DNA of 64,000 bases from Ailanthus altissimus (lineage: Eukaryota; Streptophyta; Magnoliopsida; Sapindales; Simaroubaceae), in the NCBI GenBank assembly GCA_946807835.1, contig OX327702.1, forward strand, positions 11,656,001-11,720,000, read 5' to 3'. Of this stretch, positions 26,632 through 37,904 are shown piece by piece. The first letter of the stretch is position 1, and the number at the start of each line of letters is the position of its first letter. The position numbers were made by a program, and so were the translations under genes. The notes beneath the pieces are model-generated. The model saw only the letters and a list, made by a program, of their open reading frames with translations. It did no database searches and was not told the origin of the DNA.

Positions 26632-26771
26632 CACTGTCCACTGTGTATTGAAGGAAAGAGGAGTGATAATAGTAGTTAATGAGAATAATGAGTTGACTTC
26701 TACACATTCAGTGACGGGAACTTCTGTTCAAATTAATGTGCAATGTTAGTGACATTGCAATAGGAGCATTT

Positions 26772-28790
26772 TGTTAGGGTCAGTGCTTACGTGTCATCCC
26801 TGAATGTACATATACTTGTGTATTTATACAAGTGTATATTTCTATTAAATCGCTAATACCTATATATATGGTATTATGCATGTAATGTTACAAACATTAT
26901 AAATCTGAAAGAGTTCGGATCAAATCTAAAGAGTTTAGATAAGGGCTCATATTTAGCCATGCTAAGACATATAATTGCTAAATGTTAGCACAGCTAAGTG
27001 TTAGCTGGTTATAATACTCAGTTGATCCAAGAGTTGGAGCATTGTCTGTAATGGGACATAGACCTGGAAATATACTAGTAACTGCATAGTTGCAAGAGTT
27101 GCAATCAGGTGCTAAAAAATGTATGTTGCGCAAGTATGTTCTTAAATAATTGTCCCTGATCTATTTCTACCAATGTAAGTCTATCGGTGGATATCTTTAT
27201 ATATAGATCAGCATATGTCGTACCTATAGGGTATAGATGGTCGTTCTTAGCTGACTGTGAGCTGGAGCTCGTATTGACATATGGGTATCCAGTTAAGACT
27301 GGATATGGGACAGACTCACGTGGGCCTCCAATAGACACCTAATGTAAGTCATCAACGGAAGGTCATCTAAAGTTGAGTAGTATATGTGATCTTTTAACCT
27401 GAGTGCCACGGTGGGCTTGTAAGTGATCCACTATACTTTGGTTCCATGCATGTCACAGACCTTTCATGGTATGACCGCTGGGTGTCGCTGGGTATGGTTT
27501 GATGCTATAGAGTCTGGTGCATATGGATTTGGGATCTGTCAGCTCCCATATGGAGTAAGTTTGATATTCAGATGCTTCGAGACTGTTTCTCAGAAAGTCT
27601 TATGGCCACAAAAAATCATCCCGAGAAAGAGTTCCACCAAGGTGGAACAATATGCGTAAAGAATTTTGTGCATATTGTTCAATGAGATACAAGTCTGGAG
27701 ATAAGACATGGATGAGCACAAGAAGATTTGACGATGATAATTTATATTCCCATACATCTAAGATATCATGATGGAAGGATTATACGTATGCGTTGTAACC
27801 TCAACTTGTATGGTTCAACGCGTTGATTTGTATATCCGTGACGTGTGCGTTGGGCATTGTTCACGAACTCATAGAATAGTTTCATTTGACAAATCAGGCG
27901 TAGGACCTAAGGAGTCCCACGATATGGAGTGTATTCGTTGTGCACTGGGGCAACAGGCCAGATTAAATTGTTTAATCCAACAATATTCAGTACTTTCACA
28001 GGAATGTGTACGTCTGTATTTAAGTGTTAAATACAATAATTAGTCAATAATTATTATTTACTAATTGTATCATGACAGGTAGCATATTGTGGACGCTAAG
28101 TTGAATTTACCTAAATGTGAGATTTTGTGGGACCCACTAGGGGGTGAACTTGGTAACTATTAATGAGGGGTAAAATGGTTATTTCTCACTTTAATTATTT
28201 AATAGTTAAATAATCAAAATATCTTTTTTTTATATTATATAATATATTATTATTTTATTATATGTGTATATATATAAAGAAAAGAAAGAGAAAAAGAGAA
28301 CAAGTGTGGGAAATGGGCAATTATTGCCTGAGAGAAAAGTGAAAGAAATGGTGAAGGAGAGGAGAAGGAGAAGAAAAGAAGAAAAAAAAATTGAAATTGT
28401 TTCATTTTTCTTATACCTCAAATTAGAGTAATTGTGAATTGCTTCAAATTCTCTATTTCTTATCCTTTTGGAGAAAAAGATAAAAACACACACCTGGCAA
28501 TTTTGGGGGTTAAGAGTTAATCCCGAACTGAATATAGGGCTGCTGTTCTAGCTCACCAAGCTCACCGTGTTGGTGACTAGAACTGCACACGAGTTGGTCT
28601 CTATACGGACTCCAAGGAAATACGTGTATAACGTTACACTTTATGGTGAGTTCTCTAGCCTATTAATATATTAACGTGATTAATATATTTATTTATTGTG
28701 TTTATTATAAAATTTGTACGCTTCCGCTGCGTTAGGTAATAGACACAATTGCACATGCATACACTCACACGTGCCTTAGATTCGCCAACA
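26772..28790 (+). mobile_element. Solo LTR A7 of copia family A (2019 bp)
   Basis: Starts TGTTAGGGTCAGTGC and ends TTCGCCAACA. It has an exact 5 bp target duplication CATTT at 26767-26771 and 28791-28795. It splits an Athila RT-RNase H frame that rejoins cleanly when the LTR and one duplication are removed. A TATA stretch, TATATATATAAAG, lies near 28265-28277. This copy best defines the complete family A LTR. Confidence 0.95.
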
Positions 28791-30289
28791 CATTTTTAGG
28801 CCAACAAAAGAACCAAATCTTTCAAACCATTTACTACACCAAAAAAACCTTGAATAATGCACAAACCAATTACACGACCACAGAGAAAGAGCTGTTAGTA
28901 GTTGTATTTTCCTTTGACAAGTTCCTATCTTATCTCATTGAGATTAAGGTAATAATATCCACTGACCACTTTGTTATCAAGTACTTGATTATGAAGAAAG
29001 ATGCAAAACCAAGGTTAATTAGGTGGATTCTACTAGTACAGAAGTTTGATCTAGAGATCCAAAAAAGAGGAAAACAAGATAAAGGTAAGATGATGATAAA
29101 TGAGTGCTTCCTAGATGAACAACTTTTGGCATTTAACCACCGAAGTACACCATAGTATACTGACTATATCAACCACTTGGTGAATGGAATTCTTCCCCTA
29201 ATCTAAATTCCCAATAGAAGAAAATTTTCTTACATAATGTCAAGTATTATTATTGGGACGATCCCTTCTTGTTTAAGCAATGTGTCAATCAGACAATCAG
29301 ATCATTCAAAGGTGCATCCTAAAGGAAGAAATTGAAAACATACTTTAACATTGTCATTCTTCTAACTATAGTAGACACTTCAGAGGAGAAAAGATAGCAA
29401 CTAAGGTATTGCAATCTTGTCTCTACTGGTCTTTTTTATTCAAAGACACACATTTCTTTGTTTCAAGATGTGACAGATGCCAGCAAGTAGAAAATATTTT
29501 AAAGAAAGATAAGATCACCTTACAAAATATTTTGGAAGCAGAGATCATTGATATTTGGGGAATAGACTTAATGAGACTATTCATATCTTCTCACAACAAT
29601 CAATATATTCGAATGGGTGAAAGCTATTGACTTTCCAACAAATGATGCAAAATTCGTCTTAAGATTCTTGAACAAGAATATCTTCACTTATTTTGACACC
29701 TCAATGACTATTATCAATAATGAGGACTAACACTTCTGCAACAAGTATTATAGCCCTCCTTTAGAAATATGAGGTCACTCACAAGATCACCAAAATATAT
29801 CATTCGCAAACCAGTGGTCAAGTTCAAGTGTCAAACAAAGAGGTGAAGCAGATCATAGAAAAAACAATAAAACTAAACATTAAGGAATGGGCTATCCATT
29901 TAGATGACATAGTTTGGGCTTATCGCTCTACCTATAAAACCCTTATCAAAATGTCTCTATTTCAATTAATCTTTAACAAAGCATGTCATTTACCAATCGA
30001 GTAGGAATACAAGGCTTATTAGGCCATTAGAGCATTGAACTTTGATCTACAAGCAATTGGTGAGAAACGAAGACTACAATTCAATGAGATGGATGAATTT
30101 TGTCTTCAAGCATATAAAAATACCAAATTATACAAAGAGAAGACAAAAAGATGGCCTGACAAGAAGATTGTACAATACACATTTGAACTGAGACAATAAG
30201 TGCTACTGTTTAATTCCATACTCAAACTATTTTTGGGAAAGTTGGAATAAAGGTTGTTTAGTCCATTTCAAGTCACCAAAGTGTATTCC

Positions 30290-31313
30290 TGTTGACTTTT
30301 GAGTCATATATATTGATGTTTTGATGATAACAAATCCCATGTTTAGGTATTGAAAGAATATATGCATAAGTGAGGTAAATTAGTAGCAAATAAAATAGAA
30401 GAGCACATTCAGAATTACACTTGTATTATATGAGACAAAAAATGTGCACAAATTTGATTACAACGAAAGATAATTTTGTCAGCTTTCTAAAGAATTTTAC
30501 GAAAGTAAATTTGGAGTTATTTATGAAAAGTTATGACAAAATCATTCAAGCATGCTGAAGTTGGACCAAAGTTCAAAGTTTTGAAAGTTTTTGAAAATAA
30601 ACTAAAATGCAAAAGATCAAAACTTTGAGAAGATCACTGTAGCTGACCGTAGGTAATGGCACTGAAGCAACAGTTATGTTACTATATAACAGTCAAGTTA
30701 CTATGTCATTATAGCAGCACTGTAGCAACAACTATTTTTCACTCCTTGTAAGTACCTTACTCATTTGAAGCTCAAGAATAAGAGAAGAAAGGAAGAGAAA
30801 CTTCATATATTGGAATTGAGAGTTTTATTGTTCTACACTTTTATATATATTCACTTATGAGTTCATATTCATTTGTATTTGTTATAATTTATCTATTGAG
30901 TTTATTTAAGTGTTTGTGGAAAACACTTTGATAAAGTGTTTGTGGAAAACACATTGAGAGAATAGTGATTACTCTTTTATTATAAGGGTTTAATTGGTAC
31001 CTTGGAAAGTAATTTGTTGTAAAAATTTCTTGACACCTTGGAAGTCAAGTATATTAATTTTTAGCCTTGGTTTCAGGCAAGCTAGTGGAATCCTCAAGGC
31101 GAGTTACTTAAGGTGTGGACGTAGGTCGTGTAGAATATAGAACCATGTAAACATCTGGGTGCCATTCTCTCTATCCATTACTCTATTATTTATTACAATT
31201 ATTTGTTATTAAATTTGTTTATGTATTAATAATTGTATAAATTATTGATATTAGTGCATTAATTTTTAAATACCTAATTTACCCCGTATTGGGTTGCCCA
31301 TCTAGAATTTTCA
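30290..31313 (+). mobile_element. SIRE/Maximus-like solo LTR (1024 bp)
   Basis: Starts TGTTGACTTTTGAGTC, then TTGATGTTTTGATGATAAC, and ends AGAATTTTCA. Target duplication ATTCC is exact at 30285-30289 and 31314-31318. The internal GTGGACGTAGGTCG block near 31116 and GGGTTGCCCATC near the end are typical of SIRE-type copia LTRs (recalled family pattern). It contains CACTGTAGC words at 30634 and 30717. Inserted near the end of the Athila integrase. Confidence 0.88.
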
Positions 31314-31879
31314 ATTCCATTAAAATAGAGGATGAATCATCCAAGAGAATGAGGGAGGATACAATTTTAGTACATATTAAATAAATAATACAAATTTTTT
31401 GTAAAAATAATACTCTACTCTCATTATATTACTTATTTATAATAATGTATACTTGCACTCTAATTCAACACAACATCTTGGTTTGAACTTGGCTTTAGGC
31501 TAACTTTCTGACTGTACACCAACTTTCTTTTTCAAAAAAATTCAACTAGTGATTTTGAGAATTATATTATCTAATTTTTAAATGTTATTATAAAAAAGTA
31601 AAAGAAAGAGAGATTAATTTATGTTAGGAGACTAGAGCAATCATGTGTGGAACAAAAGAGAGGGAGGATGTGGATTGGCTAAGAATATAGGTTTTTTGTC
31701 CACAAGTTTGTGTCTAGTTCAAGTATGTTTGACAATTCTTTTCTTTTTATTATCTCTAATGGCATTGCGATAATCTAAGGGAAAAAAAGAACAAGCATAA
31801 GAGAAAATAAATATTTAGCCCATCCATGGCTTCTTTCTCGTTCCCTACCTTTACCCTATAAATTAAATTATTAGGAATA

Positions 31880-32990
31880 AAGACAAATTTAGCCTAATAC
31901 TTTTGGTTAATCGACAATTTTACTTTAATGAGATTTAATTTTTACTGTTAGTTTTAATGGTTAAAGGATAAAAAATTAATCTAACTATAGAAATAAATTA
32001 CACTTTGATACGTGGCACAATCTTACCCATTCATTATCTTTTAAATACGTGTCACAATCTTATCCATTAATTTAATTTAATATAATTTTAAAAACATAAA
32101 CATTAATAAAATGACACGTGTCGTAATATGATTAGTTACTTTTGGACATATGTCAGCATGTAATTAGTTTATATTTTAGTTAAATAAATAATTTTTAAAA
32201 TAAAATAATTAAATTAAAAATAGAGTTGCCACTGTTACTGAAAAACGGCGGCTAATTTTTCAACGACATTTCGATGACAAAAATAATCAAATTTTACATT
32301 ATTAAATTCTATTTTTTCTTATCTACATTGTATGGTCATTTTTTAAAAAACAAAAGACAAGAAGACAGCAAAAATTACTTTGGGAGAGGTGGGGGGAGGG
32401 ATAATAGTATGGTCATTTTTTAAAAAACAAAAGACAAGAAGACAGCAAAAATTATTTTGGGAAGGGGAGGGGTGGAGAGAGGGATAACTTGCACTGTCTC
32501 CACCTATGGATTGATCGGCCACCATTTTTGCCGTCTTCTTATCTTCTTTTACTAAATATAACCCTACTATTGTGTTGATGAAGAAAAATAGAATTCAATG
32601 ATATCAAATTTAAATTTTTTTATTGTCCTACGACGCCTAAAAAATAGTTGCTGATGTTTTTCAACAAACGTGATATTTTTTTAATTATTAATTATTTTAT
32701 TTTAAAAATATAACTAACTACATAATATTACATGTCTAAAATAATTAATTATATTATGACACATATTTATTTCCACAAATTTGTAAAGTCTGTTAACAAT
32801 GAGAGTAAATGACTATTAAAAATAAATTTTTTATCAAAATAGAGAGCAAAATATAACATATTGAAATAAAATTAAATATTAAAAATTTTATTTAAGTAAA
32901 AATATCTTTTAAATTATAATATTAAAGTACGACGTTTACCAAATTATTATCAACAATGCCCGTGAAATTTAGCAACTATATCACCCTTCA
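31880..32990. mobile_element. Foldback/MULE-like nonautonomous element, tentative
   Basis: An imperfect inverted repeat is visible: 32110-32325 pairs with 32575-32770. Clear anchors are TGAAAAACGGCGG against TTTTTCAACAAACG, and AAATTCTATTTTTTCTT against GAAGAAAAATAGAATTC. The outer parts (31880-32110 and 32770-32990) show weaker pairing. The loop holds a 77 bp tandem duplication. No transposase is seen. Outer ends and target duplication could not be fixed, so class is uncertain. Confidence 0.5.
32331..32485 (+). repeat. 77 bp tandem duplication
   Basis: TATGGTCATTTTTTAAAAAA starts both units (32331 and 32408), followed by CAAAAGACAAGAAGACAGC. Both units end in a G-rich tract near GGGGGGAGGGATAA. 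The few differences are in the G-rich part. Confidence 0.9.
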
Positions 32991-34113
32991 TATTAACGTA
33001 CTCCACTTTCATCTCGGGTTGTATGTTATTGGAGCTTGAAAAGAAGTTGTGATTCCACACAGTAAACCAAGTCTATTGACCATTTTATCCGTGCTCTGCA
33101 AAGAATCTTGGTGACGGGTTTTGTGTTATCATTTGGAGAAATGGTAAATTCACAATGAGCAATATGGTGACTTGAAATTAGATGCATCGTATGGGAGACA
33201 GGATGATGAGTAACCAAATTAGAGTTTGGACTACGGACCGACCAAATAAAGATGAAGAAATAAACTATGGCGTCTATGGCCCAAGTCATTGGATGCCTTT
33301 AATTGCAAATAAAGGTTAAATCTACCAGCACAAAAGAGACAAGACACTAAAAGCAAAGAACTAAAGATGAAGCTGGCACCTGGGTGTTCTTCCTGTTTGC
33401 AAGTGATGATTAAAGGGTAGCACTGTTGAAAGTAATCCTAAGTGCATCAATCCAAAAGTTAGTTTGACATAGTAAGAAAGTTTACATGAGATAAAACTAT
33501 ATAAAGTTTATCTTCCCGTTTCCCAAATGTATCGTCTCAACTGTTCATTAAGAATGGTACCAATATCAGCCCATTTTTCTTAAGACAAACCTAACATGTC
33601 TCTAGAACGGCATCCAATCAGTATGCATTTTACTTTCTCAGGGAACTCATAAGGCATAAAAAAAACTGATTAAATGCTAATGCACATGGTTTCTAATCAT
33701 TGTGTTGCCGTGTTGGCTAATTCAATCCAAGCAAACAGCAATCTGGATGTACCAATCAGCAGCTAGCTGGCTTAAAGCTTTTCCACGTGGGAAGCTAAAT
33801 GTTGAAATACATGAATAGCCCCTCTGCGAATTTTCGTTCCCAACTACATCCTCTCCATGAAAACCAGTTAATAGGTTAAATTAAAAGGTATACATTGCCC
33901 TGTTAGTTCTCTTAGCGTAAGTAAATAGCCTCTGATATTTATGCAACATGGCTTGCCTGTACTCAGTTTCCACAAAATTGAATTTCTTAAATCTACTCCA
34001 ATCAGAGTGAGGCTTAGAAATATTTCTACTATTTTTCACCTGTTGGGAATCTCCCTGGACAAGATTAGTGAATGACAGTGACCTTAGCTCGCCGTAAATT
34101 AAATTCCCTAAGC
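32991..34113. other. Low-copy intergenic sequence
   Basis: No recognisable gene, repeat or RNA was found. A minus-strand open frame at 33026-33289 (87 codons) has no recognisable domain and ordinary noncoding composition. This sequence lies downstream of the PPR gene. Confidence 0.5.
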
Positions 34114-34118
34114 CTACT

Positions 34119-34478
34119 TATTATGAATCCTTGGGTAGAACTCAGCCCAAAAAACCGGCTTATAAGAAAAGGATATCTAAAAATTAATAAATCACCAGTT
34201 AATCACATACTTAACCGATGTGGGATGCTAACATACCACCACGCTTCTAAAACCGACGTTCATAGCGGCCCACTCTGGGTGCCCACTCTAGCCTTTCCAG
34301 GTTGCTCATTCTTAGGTCCCTTCTGCAACGTGGGTGCCTCCGTGAAGCTGGCTCTGATACCAAATGTTATTAACCCTTGGGTAGAACTCACCTTAAAAAC
34401 CAACTTATAAAGAAAGGGTGCTCAAGGGTTAATAAATCACCAGTTAATCTCATACTTAACCGATGTGGGATCCTAACA
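34119..34478 (-). mobile_element. TRIM element (360 bp) with both LTRs
   Basis: Two direct repeats, 34119-34233 (3' LTR) and 34365-34478 (5' LTR), each about 114 bp, share GGGTAGAACTCA and CTTAACCGATGTGGGAT and end CTAACA. Between them is a 131 bp noncoding interior with GCTCTGATACCA at 34351-34362, the reverse complement of the tRNA-Met primer binding site, next to the 5' LTR. Target duplication CTACT is exact at 34114-34118 and 34479-34483. Terminal-repeat retrotransposons in miniature carry no protein and depend on other elements. It ends 46 bp downstream of the PPR stop codon, so it is probably in or next to the PPR 3' UTR. Confidence 0.93.
34351..34362 (-). promoter_or_regulatory. Primer binding site of the TRIM
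   Basis: The minus strand reads TGGTATCAGAGC, the initiator tRNA-Met complement, two bases from the 5' LTR. It orients the element to the minus strand. Confidence 0.92.
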
Positions 34479-34524
34479 CTACTCCTCTTTTGTTCGAATG
34501 ATTCTGATACATATCAGTTGGTGT

Positions 34525-36516
34525 TCAAACATAAGCATTCTCCTCATCAAACTTGGCCTGTAAAACATACCCTTCGTCTCTCATTAACCCAAGCAACCCT
34601 TCCAATATTTTATTTATCTCTTCAGTTCTATCACTTGACAGGTCCTTTGCAATAAAGCTTCGTAACCCTCCACTGGATTCAATCCAGCTGCGGCCTGGTA
34701 TCTTTTTCAACCCAATTTCCTTCATTTTCTCCCTGATCCTATTGGCTTCTTCCCATCTTCCAGCTTGCGAGTACAAATTTGCCATGATGATGTAATTTCC
34801 AGTATTTTCAGGCTCAATCTCAAACAGATGATCACAAACGAACTTTCCGAGTTCAACATTATCAGAAATTGAAGCCCCATGAAGCAATGCACCCCAAACC
34901 TTAGCACTTGGTTCGATTGGCATTTTAGATACAATTTCTGCTGCCTCAGATAGCCTTCTTGCTCGGCTTAGAACCCCTACCATGCAAGCATAATGTTCAA
35001 CTGAGGGCTGAATTCCATATTCCACAGACATGGCATTGAAGATATCCCAAGCTTTATCCACCAATCCTGAATGAGCACAAGCTGACAAGACAGCTGTAAA
35101 TGTAACTGGGTCTGGCTGAATTCCACTCTTCAGCATCTCATTAAAAAAATTAACAGCCATGTTAGCATCCCCATGGGTAGCATAGGCTGAGATTATTGCT
35201 GTCCAAATAATCAAGCTCCGACCTTTTGACTGATCAAAAACCTGTTGTGCCCCATGAAGAAACCCTGTCTTTGCATAAATATCAATAACGGCAGTTGCAA
35301 CATAGATATTTTGATCATATCCATTTTTAGTAGCATAGCAATGCATTTCTTTCCCTCCCTTCAGGTTTGACAAACACGAAAACACTGAAAAGATGCTTGA
35401 AAGTGTCACCGCATTTGGTGCAAGACCAAATGCCTGCATTTCTCTAAACAAATCTAAAACCACCTCATGGCGGTTATTCTGAACCAGACCTGAAATCACA
35501 GCATTCCATGTACTTAATGCTGGTTGTTTCATCTCTTTAAACAGGTCCATGGCTTTATCAACAAACCCATGAGCCATGTAACCAGAAATAATTGCACCAT
35601 AAGAAACTTCATCTGTATCGCTCATCTCCTCAAATAATGCTCTTGCATAATCTAAACTACCACATTTTGCATACATACCAATTAAAGCATTACAAATCCA
35701 AAGATCCAATTTCATTTGACTCTCAATTACAAACTCATGAACTTCCATTCCAAGAACAAGATCATCCGATTGCCCACAGGCCTGCAAAACACTAACAACT
35801 GTAATCCCATCCGGCCTCAACACTGATGAATTTAACATCTCTTTATATAACGCTTTACACTCTTCATAAAACCCTGCTTGGGAATACCCAGCAATCATCG
35901 AATTCCAAGACACGATATCTCTCCCTGACATGCTATCAAACAACGCCCTTGCTGAAGCAATATCATCACATCTTGAATAAAAGGTAATCAAACCATTAAC
36001 GAGAAACAAACTCGAATCAAGCCCACATCGCAAAATATAACAATGTACCTCTTTAGCCAATCTCGACTCACAAAACAAACCCGATAACGCCTTCAAAACA
36101 CATGTAATCGTAAAATTATCCGGCTTTAAATCCGTCGAATATGACGACAACAAAGACGAAAACAACTTTAATGCATCAGTATACATGTTGTGAACTGAGT
36201 ACGCGATAAGCATGGCGTTATAAGAGAAGATACTTTTGTGGGGAATTTTATCGAACACATTGTGGGCTTGAAAGAGATTGTTAGATTTCGAGTAAAAATT
36301 GATGAGTTTCGATGCAAGGAAGTTGCCGGGGGTGACCGAGTGGAGAACAAGGCGCGCGTGGAGTTGCTTGGTTTGGCGAGGTAGGCGGTGGTCGGTGAAA
36401 TGTTGGACGAGACGGCCGTACGCGCCACAGTCTAGAGTCTGGAGGGTCCGTTTTATTTGGCCGTTTATGGCGCGTAGATTTTGAAGGTTTGACGATAAGG
36501 GTTTCGTAGGCTTCAT
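34525..36516 (-). CDS. PLS-class PPR protein, E subgroup (At2g37310-like)
   Basis: Intronless, 663 codons, no stop or shift. Pentatricopeptide repeat proteins of this class bind organellar RNA in a sequence-specific way, and E-subgroup members commonly help C-to-U editing. Repeats run from about residue 65 to 536, for example FSYNAMLIAYS (97), IVSWNSMIAGYSQAG (201), EVSYGAIISGYMAHG (303), LSTWNAVISGL (334), LIIWTAIISAYATHG (435) and SVEHYACMVGVLSRA (505). The E region starts at VWGALLHGAS (540) and continues through NTGNYIIMANLYSQAGRWEE to KKIPGRSWIE, with an E+-like tail to about 655. There is no DYW deaminase domain. From memory it matches Arabidopsis At2g37310 (PCMP-E49) along nearly its whole length, including GLRSFIAKD. 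The N-terminus is basic and serine-rich, compatible with organelle import, but which organelle cannot be read. The start is the first in-frame ATG of the open frame. Target RNA unknown. Confidence 0.93.
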   Translation of the reverse strand: MKPTKPLSSNLQNLRAINGQIKRTLQTLDCGAYGRLVQHFTDHRLPRQTKQLHARLVLHSVTPGNFLASKLINFYSKSNNLFQAHNVFDKIPHKSIFSYNAMLIAYSVHNMYTDALKLFSSLLSSYSTDLKPDNFTITCVLKALSGLFCESRLAKEVHCYILRCGLDSSLFLVNGLITFYSRCDDIASARALFDSMSGRDIVSWNSMIAGYSQAGFYEECKALYKEMLNSSVLRPDGITVVSVLQACGQSDDLVLGMEVHEFVIESQMKLDLWICNALIGMYAKCGSLDYARALFEEMSDTDEVSYGAIISGYMAHGFVDKAMDLFKEMKQPALSTWNAVISGLVQNNRHEVVLDLFREMQAFGLAPNAVTLSSIFSVFSCLSNLKGGKEMHCYATKNGYDQNIYVATAVIDIYAKTGFLHGAQQVFDQSKGRSLIIWTAIISAYATHGDANMAVNFFNEMLKSGIQPDPVTFTAVLSACAHSGLVDKAWDIFNAMSVEYGIQPSVEHYACMVGVLSRARRLSEAAEIVSKMPIEPSAKVWGALLHGASISDNVELGKFVCDHLFEIEPENTGNYIIMANLYSQAGRWEEANRIREKMKEIGLKKIPGRSWIESSGGLRSFIAKDLSSDRTEEINKILEGLLGLMRDEGYVLQAKFDEENAYV

Positions 36517-37678
36517 TCATTTGTTTGTCGGGTTTTGAATTTTTGGTGTTTCTTATAAGGGCTGTGGCGTTGTTAAAAGAAGAAAATAAAAAACACGGGC
36601 CTCTGGCTAGCATGAAACGGTCCCATATGGAGCATGACACATATATGAGACTCGCCAGTCGCCACGTCAATGGTTCAGTGTGTTTGAAAAGAGGAGCCAG
36701 AGCCGAGAGTGCCAGTATTACGTCGTCGTTTTGTGAGAATCGAATTCAGGTTCTTGCTGCCCTTCGACTATGTAGGGCTTTGTTGCTCTCGTTCACTCTT
36801 TCTCACAAATTAAGGCTTATTGAAATAGGAGAAGCAAGAATTGGCTACAAAAATGAAGCTAATGTTTTCATTTCTCGTTGTTTAATCGTACATTCACTCA
36901 AGCTATGTTCACTGCTAAAAATAATCTTCTTTTAGGCACATTGATGCTACTCTGTGTAATTTTATGAAGAAAATGAACGCTAATTGACCATGTTGGTTTA
37001 AGTTTTGATTTCCTGAGAAAGGAATATGTATGTTATTGACCGAGATATTGAAGACTGCATTATGTTTACTGGTTACTTTAAATTAGGGTTCTAGTTGAGT
37101 ATGGTTCTCAAAAGAAGTCTAAATTTGTAAAGCCAAGTTGCAAGGTGAGTTTGAAACTGAGAATGCTATGTTTTAAGCAATTCATATGTTGTTGCGTACA
37201 ATATCTATTCTTGTTGCGCATGTATTGTCTTAGGAATGGTGAAAGCCGCTTTGGTATGAACTTGTGTACAAATGGATAGCTGTGGTTGTAGAAAAAGAAG
37301 TGTCTTGGTTCCTCTTGCCATATGTTTGTGAGACTGCTGTCCTATTGTTGTGCTCAGTAATGCAGTTTCGGAACATATGGCTGAGTACTAAGTTGTTAAT
37401 TTACTTGGTAAGAATAATTCAATATGCCCACTCTAAACCAATTATTTGAAGTTTCCTGGACAGTATTAATTTATTGCAGTGGTGGAATTGAAGCATGAAG
37501 ACTTCCCCCTTCCTAAGACCATTTCTATATATGTTTATCTGCGGTACAATGGAATTGCTTGATGGTATGGGTATGCAGTTGAAGTGAAAAACCAATGGCC
37601 AAATACTTGAAAACTTTGAATTTCTAATAGAAGCTCAATACACTTGGTTGTTTCAATGTTCTCTTGTACCAAAAGAAA
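36517..37678. other. Upstream region of the PPR gene
   Basis: Holds the PPR promoter and 5' UTR in its left part, but no clear TATA box was identified. A plus-strand open frame of 136 codons at 36525-36935 has no known domain. The rest to 37678 shows no recognisable gene or repeat. Confidence 0.5.
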
Positions 37679-37904
37679 TGTTGGTTTAGTGTTATAAATA
37701 ATTTAGTGTTATAAATAAAAAGTGAGAATTAAGGATATCTTTAGATATTAATAAAATTTTAAAAAGTATTATAAAAATTATAGAAGTATTAGAATTGAAT
37801 AAATTATAAAGAGGGCTGGTTGTACATTTATTTATAAACGAGTGAGAGGGGAAGAATTTATCAAAATACCCATTTTCACTACCTATTATGACCGCCTTAC
37901 AACA
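37679..37904 (-). mobile_element. 3' LTR of copia family G (226 bp)
   Basis: On the minus strand it begins TGTTGTAAGGCGGTC at 37904 and ends CTAAACCAACA at 37679. The polypurine tract (minus strand CAAGGGGAAG) is at 37905-37914. The copia polyprotein end (FTKSLPTSTF-like) is further inside near 38280-38320. A short duplicated TTTAGTGTTATAAATAA unit is at the low-coordinate end. The 5' LTR was not found. Confidence 0.82.

Larger units (their letters stand above)
26632..31380 (+). pseudogene. Athila-type gypsy pol: RT end, RNase H and integrase, in three pieces
   Basis: Pieces are 26632-26771, 28796-30289 and 31319 to about 31380. Across the first break the reading DIAIGAF continues as GQQKNQIF, then YYTKKTLNNAQTNYTTTEKE (28830-28890), a standard gypsy RNase H block. 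The RNase H core continues to PRLIRWILLVQKFDLEIQ near 29010-29070. Integrase follows: the zinc finger region HCHSSNYSRHFRGEK near 29350 with RCDRCQQVENI near 29467, then VWAYRSTYKT near 29907. The end VTKVYS is split by the SIRE-like LTR at 30290. Stops and shifts are scattered. Matches Athila/Tat pol; it may belong with 15943-16238. Confidence 0.88.

Noticed and set aside
33026..33289. 87-codon minus-strand open frame
   Set aside because: No domain, no family resemblance, and length expected by chance in AT-rich DNA.
34351..34362. GCTCTGATACCA as part of a tRNA gene
   Set aside because: It is the reverse complement of a tRNA-Met primer binding site in a TRIM; no cloverleaf surrounds it.
34072..34655. 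Two plus-strand open frames with a shared WVEL(S/T)-type segment
   Set aside because: They share sequence only because they read through the two LTRs of the TRIM and, at the end, antisense to the PPR gene.
36525..36935. 136-codon open frame on the plus strand next to the PPR gene
   Set aside because: No recognisable domain, it overlaps the likely PPR 5' UTR and promoter, and the residue composition gives no support. Not called as a gene.
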